From Callipepla californica brunnescens (Eukaryota > Chordata > Aves > Galliformes > Odontophoridae): a stretch of 64,000 nt of DNA. Below are positions 60,546 through 64,000 of this stretch, piece by piece (the first letter of the stretch is position 1; every line of letters starts with the position of its first letter). The notes under the pieces are model-generated. The model did no database searches. It was not told the DNA's origin and worked only from the letters and a program-made list of their open reading frames with translations. A program made the translations under genes and the position numbers. Location: the NCBI GenBank assembly GCA_023055505.1, contig JALIRH010000004.1:22563368-22627367 (forward strand). Direction: 5' to 3'.

Positions 60546-60934
60546 GAAAGAAAAGAATGCTGGTGATACAAGAAAATCACTCCTCTCCATTCACTTAAAA
60601 AAGGACCTGGAAGAAAACCTCAAGGGAGGAAAAAAACAAGCTTTTCAAGACAGGGCCTCTACCCCTTCTTATACACAGAAAAAAGCCACAGTCAAACAGT
60701 CTGAGCTTCAGGGGAGGAGAAAAGGACAAATATGTACATCTGCATCCCACCCCTCCTTCTCTTTCTAATGAAAGAAAGGAAAATAGTAAAATCTGGTACA
60801 TTAAATTATGCCACCGCTAAGGCAATTGGTAACAAGAAACTATGAGGACAAGAAATGGGAATGATGCAGGATAGTTTAATACAGTGCTGCTAATAGCAGT
60901 TGTCAAATCATAGCAACATTGTTTACTCCTGTGG

Positions 60935-61195
60935 ATGAGGAGAAGGCAATAGGAAGCAGTGGGAACAGGAATAAATGAGAAAACACACAATGCAGGAAAG
61001 CAGAGAGAAATGAGAACGGGGCCAGGCAGAAGAACTGGAATTAACAAAACCAAGGAGAAAAAAAAATGGGAAAGTGTGAATGGAGAGAAGATAAAGGAAC
61101 ATGGGGAAGGGAAATAATGGGAGAAATATGAGAGGGAAAGGCTGTATAGGAGAAGAGCAAATGTGGAAAGGATCAGAGAAAGAACAAGGAATTTC
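60935..61195 (+). repeat. Polypurine tract (imperfect)
   Basis: About 260 bases are overwhelmingly A/G on the plus strand, with recurring GGAGAA, GGGAAA and GAGAAA words. The composition removes stops on the minus strand and produces Ser/Phe/Pro/Leu-rich frames of 126 and 113 codons (60817-61264), which are artefacts. Such tracts can form triplex (H-) DNA and may derive from a decayed (GGGAA)-type simple repeat. Confidence 0.65.
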
Positions 61196-62440
61196 ACAAT
61201 CAGTCAGCAGTCCAAGCTTGCTGTGATGGGTGCATGGGAACAGCAATGTTGATTCAGCAACCATCTATTGACAAATACTGCTTCTAACCAAGCCTCAGAG
61301 TCTGAATTTAAACTAGTGCTCATTTAGAAATCTCCAAGAATGTGCAACCTAAACTTTCAGGCCCACAACTAATCATTACTGGTAGTGGAACAACTGGCCT
61401 AGATCTAATGACCGGGGGCAAGTGTTGACTCATGGGACTGAAAATGTGATCTGCAATCATTTAGGACAAAGTTACCGTAGCTTGAAACATAGCTCTTGTT
61501 AATTCTGACTCTCAGCTATTGCTGGTAGGCTGGCTGTTCAATTGCTTTATACAAAAGAACCTCATGGTCATTGTTTACCTTCATGAATCATGATGAGATC
61601 TAACAAAAAGTACTTCTTAGGCCCTATCAGGTTCAGTGCTGAATGCCCTCTGAAGGCTTAGATATGCTCTCACGCTCAAGGATCAAGATACTATCGCTGT
61701 GAAAGGTTGGCAAAGTTTGCAGTATGCTGCATGTTTGGGCAATTATCTGAGTATTTCTGTTCCCAGGGCTGTCAATCTAACATCTGAGCAAGGAAACATA
61801 TAAATCAAATGATAATACTCTGCCAGTGACCAATAATGTCAGCTTCACTGTCAAATGTTTTAGAAGAGAAAAAGACTTTTTAATAAGCTTTTTTTACTGT
61901 AGAGCAACAAAGCTATGACAAAGAAAGAACTACTATGTAGTAAAGATGTATCAGATCGGGATGAAAAATGCAAGATTTAGGCAACAAGAACCAGTATGTT
62001 ACAAACATCTTTTTCACCAATCTGTGAATACACATTTGTCCAAAAAGACTCCACTAATGTAATCATATCTAGTATTTTACGATGTCTAAATTAGATTCAT
62101 GCAAAAAAGAATGCACAAAATTTCCCAGCTGATGCAGTGACATGCTGCTGGATGAAGCATCTTCCAGAAGAGGCAGAAAACTGAGATCCAAATTCCTACA
62201 GACAGTTTAAGAAAACAGCGCTTGTAAGTTTTGCAAAGACATATTTGTAGGTGCTCTGGACAAATCTAAATAGAGACTGATTTCTACCAGCTGGCCTGCT
62301 AGTTTCTATGGAAAAGGACTACAAACAGCATGCATTCAGCGCCTAGGTGCCTGCGCAACAATGTAATAGTCATACAAGAATTACAATACAGCTATAAAAA
62401 GTCAGTTAAGTCAGGCAATCCCAGTACCAAATTCAAGCTG
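61196..62440. other. Unique non-coding DNA
   Basis: No gene, repeat or structured RNA was recognised. The sequence is AT-rich with only short frames. Confidence 0.6.
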
Positions 62441-63130
62441 GGCAGCTGAAGCACCACTTGACGCACTACTTTATTCTGCTTCAAAGCTCCATTCTTTTCA
62501 AATTCTCTCGAACTCATCTAATTAATCAGGCAGTGCAATGTGCTCAGCTCATCAGTTCCTACCCATCGAGCCCCTAGAATTTAACAGGGCCCTGGTTACA
62601 TTACCAGTATGATTTTGTTCTTTTTATTGGGTCTTGATCAAGTTGTATTCACGAGAACTACAGGCTAGGTCAACATGTTCCTCAAGGCTGTCTGGATTCT
62701 GTTAATCCAGGCTCGTGCTTTTTGTCCAGATCTTCCTCTTACAAAACACTCAAAAGAAAAAAAAAGTCCTCTCTTCTACAAAATTAAAATAATTAAAATA
62801 AATTCCTTTTATCTCTATAATTGAGTGCCATCCTGCATTCAGTCAGCTGACAGCACCGAAGAATGATTTTTCTGTATTCCACAATGTCATCTTCCCTCCC
62901 TGATCTATTCAAAGCCTCTTGTACATATTTAATCACTCCTATCCAGGTCTGGCTAATGAAATGCAGGGCCTTGCCCTGACCTGACCTTGCTATTTCTAGT
63001 TTGGCTCAGCACATCCTCTGCTAACTGGTTAAAAAAAATAAAAATGTTTCTCTCCTCTCTTGGACTTAAAGGCCTTGTTATTGGCAGGGAGTATGGTCAA
63101 GGACACCACTGAAAACAGAATAAATGATTG
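62441..63130. promoter_or_regulatory. Candidate conserved-element block near right edge
   Basis: There is no reading frame of note, but the region is full of enhancer-type words: CTAATTAATCAGG (62518-62530), GTGCAATGTG, TTGATCAAGTTG, GTTAATCCAGG, CACAATGTCAT and GTCTGGCTAATGAAATG. It has balanced composition and few simple repeats apart from A-rich stretches at 62755-62765 and 63030-63045. It resembles a vertebrate conserved non-coding element in texture. Without alignment this remains an inference. Confidence 0.3.
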
Positions 63131-64000
63131 TGATTGTGAGTGCTGATTTGCAAAACTCCTGCAAGTCCTAAAAGAACCACAACAAATTAAGCACAAAGTT
63201 TTTTCCCCTCTTTCTCTTTGGCTGGGAAAGACTGGAGATCACTGTTCATCTATGGAGAATGGTTTATAGCTAGAAAATTCAGTAAGAAAAACGGACTGCT
63301 CAAATTGTCGGCAATACTATTTCATAAAGCGCTGGTATTCATTCTATGGTTTTGGGCACTAATTGCAACTGAAGACTTTTTTTTTTGTTTTCCTCTTCTG
63401 CCCTTTCTATTTGGCAATACTGCAATTTAAAATCAATTTTTCCTTTCTGAGTCCTCATAAAGAAGTGTGATCCCATTTACGATCGCTTAGGAAACACTGG
63501 ATGTTGGGGTTAGCCCTTTTGTCACATGACATTGGTTGTAGGAGTTTATCAACATGCCAGTCAGAAGTCAGAAATGTTTCTGTTGTACAACAGGACAACA
63601 TTCACATGGTGATTCATACAGGGTCTTTAAACTGAGTTTGTTTTTGTGTGGTTTATGATTTTGTTGGCCATGAGTTTTGGTGTTGTTTTGCGTACTGAGT
63701 TGCTGGAGGAACCATAGATCACATTTGAAGCGAGCCATCTTTTTATTCTTTGCACGTACTAAAACACTTATGTTTTAGTATGATTTTCTACTCAGACAAC
63801 ACTCTGTAATTACATTCTATATCTCAGTCTATAAACTTTTCAACCACTGACTATTTTCAAAGCCTGAAAAGCGTTAGAAGTTTTCAGATATTTGTGAGAT
63901 CACAGAAATTTGGTGAAAATCAATTCTGAGCAGAGAAGAAAATTCCTGTAGATGTTACTAGATAACATTAAATCCACAGAAGACTCCTAACCATGTCAAC
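63131..64000. other. Unique non-coding DNA, 3' edge of window
   Basis: No gene is supported. The 70-codon plus frame at 63218-63430 is Phe/Leu/Trp-rich and AT-driven, without motif or splice context. No repeat is recognised before the end of the window. Confidence 0.6.

Noticed and set aside
60817..61264. Minus-strand 126- and 113-codon Ser/Phe/Leu-rich frames that look like membrane proteins
   Set aside because: They are the complement of a polypurine tract, which removes stop codons and fakes hydrophobic composition.
1..64000. CRISPR arrays, tRNA or rRNA genes, bacterial operons, mitochondrial insertions
   Set aside because: No spaced direct-repeat array, cloverleaf, rRNA core or organellar gene sequence was seen. 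The DNA is vertebrate nuclear in character.

Overview
The window looks like bird (or at least sauropsid) chromosomal DNA from a large intergenic interval or a very long intron. The main evidence is four 5'-truncated fragments of CR1, the dominant bird LINE, recognised from reverse-transcriptase-like translation and from the CR1 3' end. There is no Alu, B1/B2 or L1 sequence, interspersed repeats are sparse, and several very old MIR-like SINE relics are present. I could not assign a species or locus.

No protein-coding gene can be supported. The longer open reading frames either belong to a decayed CR1 reverse transcriptase (7.0-7.7 kb and, on the minus strand, 53.0-53.7 kb) or are chance frames in GC-rich or polypurine DNA, often open on both strands. 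A few short segments bounded by good splice signals (1091-1159, 9444-9532, 35876-36009, and a donor at 45329) are recorded as candidate non-coding or alternative exons at low confidence.

Layout. 0-4.5 kb: unique AT-rich DNA with A/T runs. 4.6-5.4 kb: two diverged copies, in the same orientation, of an unidentified LTR-like repeat. 7.0-7.7 kb: CR1 on the plus strand. 7.7-27 kb: mostly unique DNA with two MIR-like relics (16.6 and 19.5 kb), a 12-bp hairpin and a 47-T run. 27.0-27.3 kb: CR1, minus strand. 32.4-34.3 kb: a dense block that reads like clustered conserved developmental enhancers (homeodomain sites, a CCAAT palindrome, a G-quadruplex motif and an inverted GATA pair). 36.7-37.3 kb: a MEF2/FOX-type motif group and another MIR-like relic. 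44.5-45.4 kb: a GC- and CpG-enriched segment with TATA-like, G-quadruplex and RFX X-box motifs, followed by a splice-donor consensus; this is the best candidate promoter or enhancer. 51.8-53.7 kb: a fresh 31-bp tandem duplication, a MIR-like relic and a third CR1 (minus). 56.3 kb: a MIR-like relic. 58.7 kb: a fourth CR1 (minus). 60.4-61.2 kb: an AP-1/homeodomain cluster and a polypurine tract. 62.4-63.1 kb: another enhancer-like block.

Nothing here forms an operon, a CRISPR array or a mobile gene cassette. The likely function of the interval is long-range cis-regulation of a gene outside the window. That is an inference from motif clustering, not from alignment, which could not be run.
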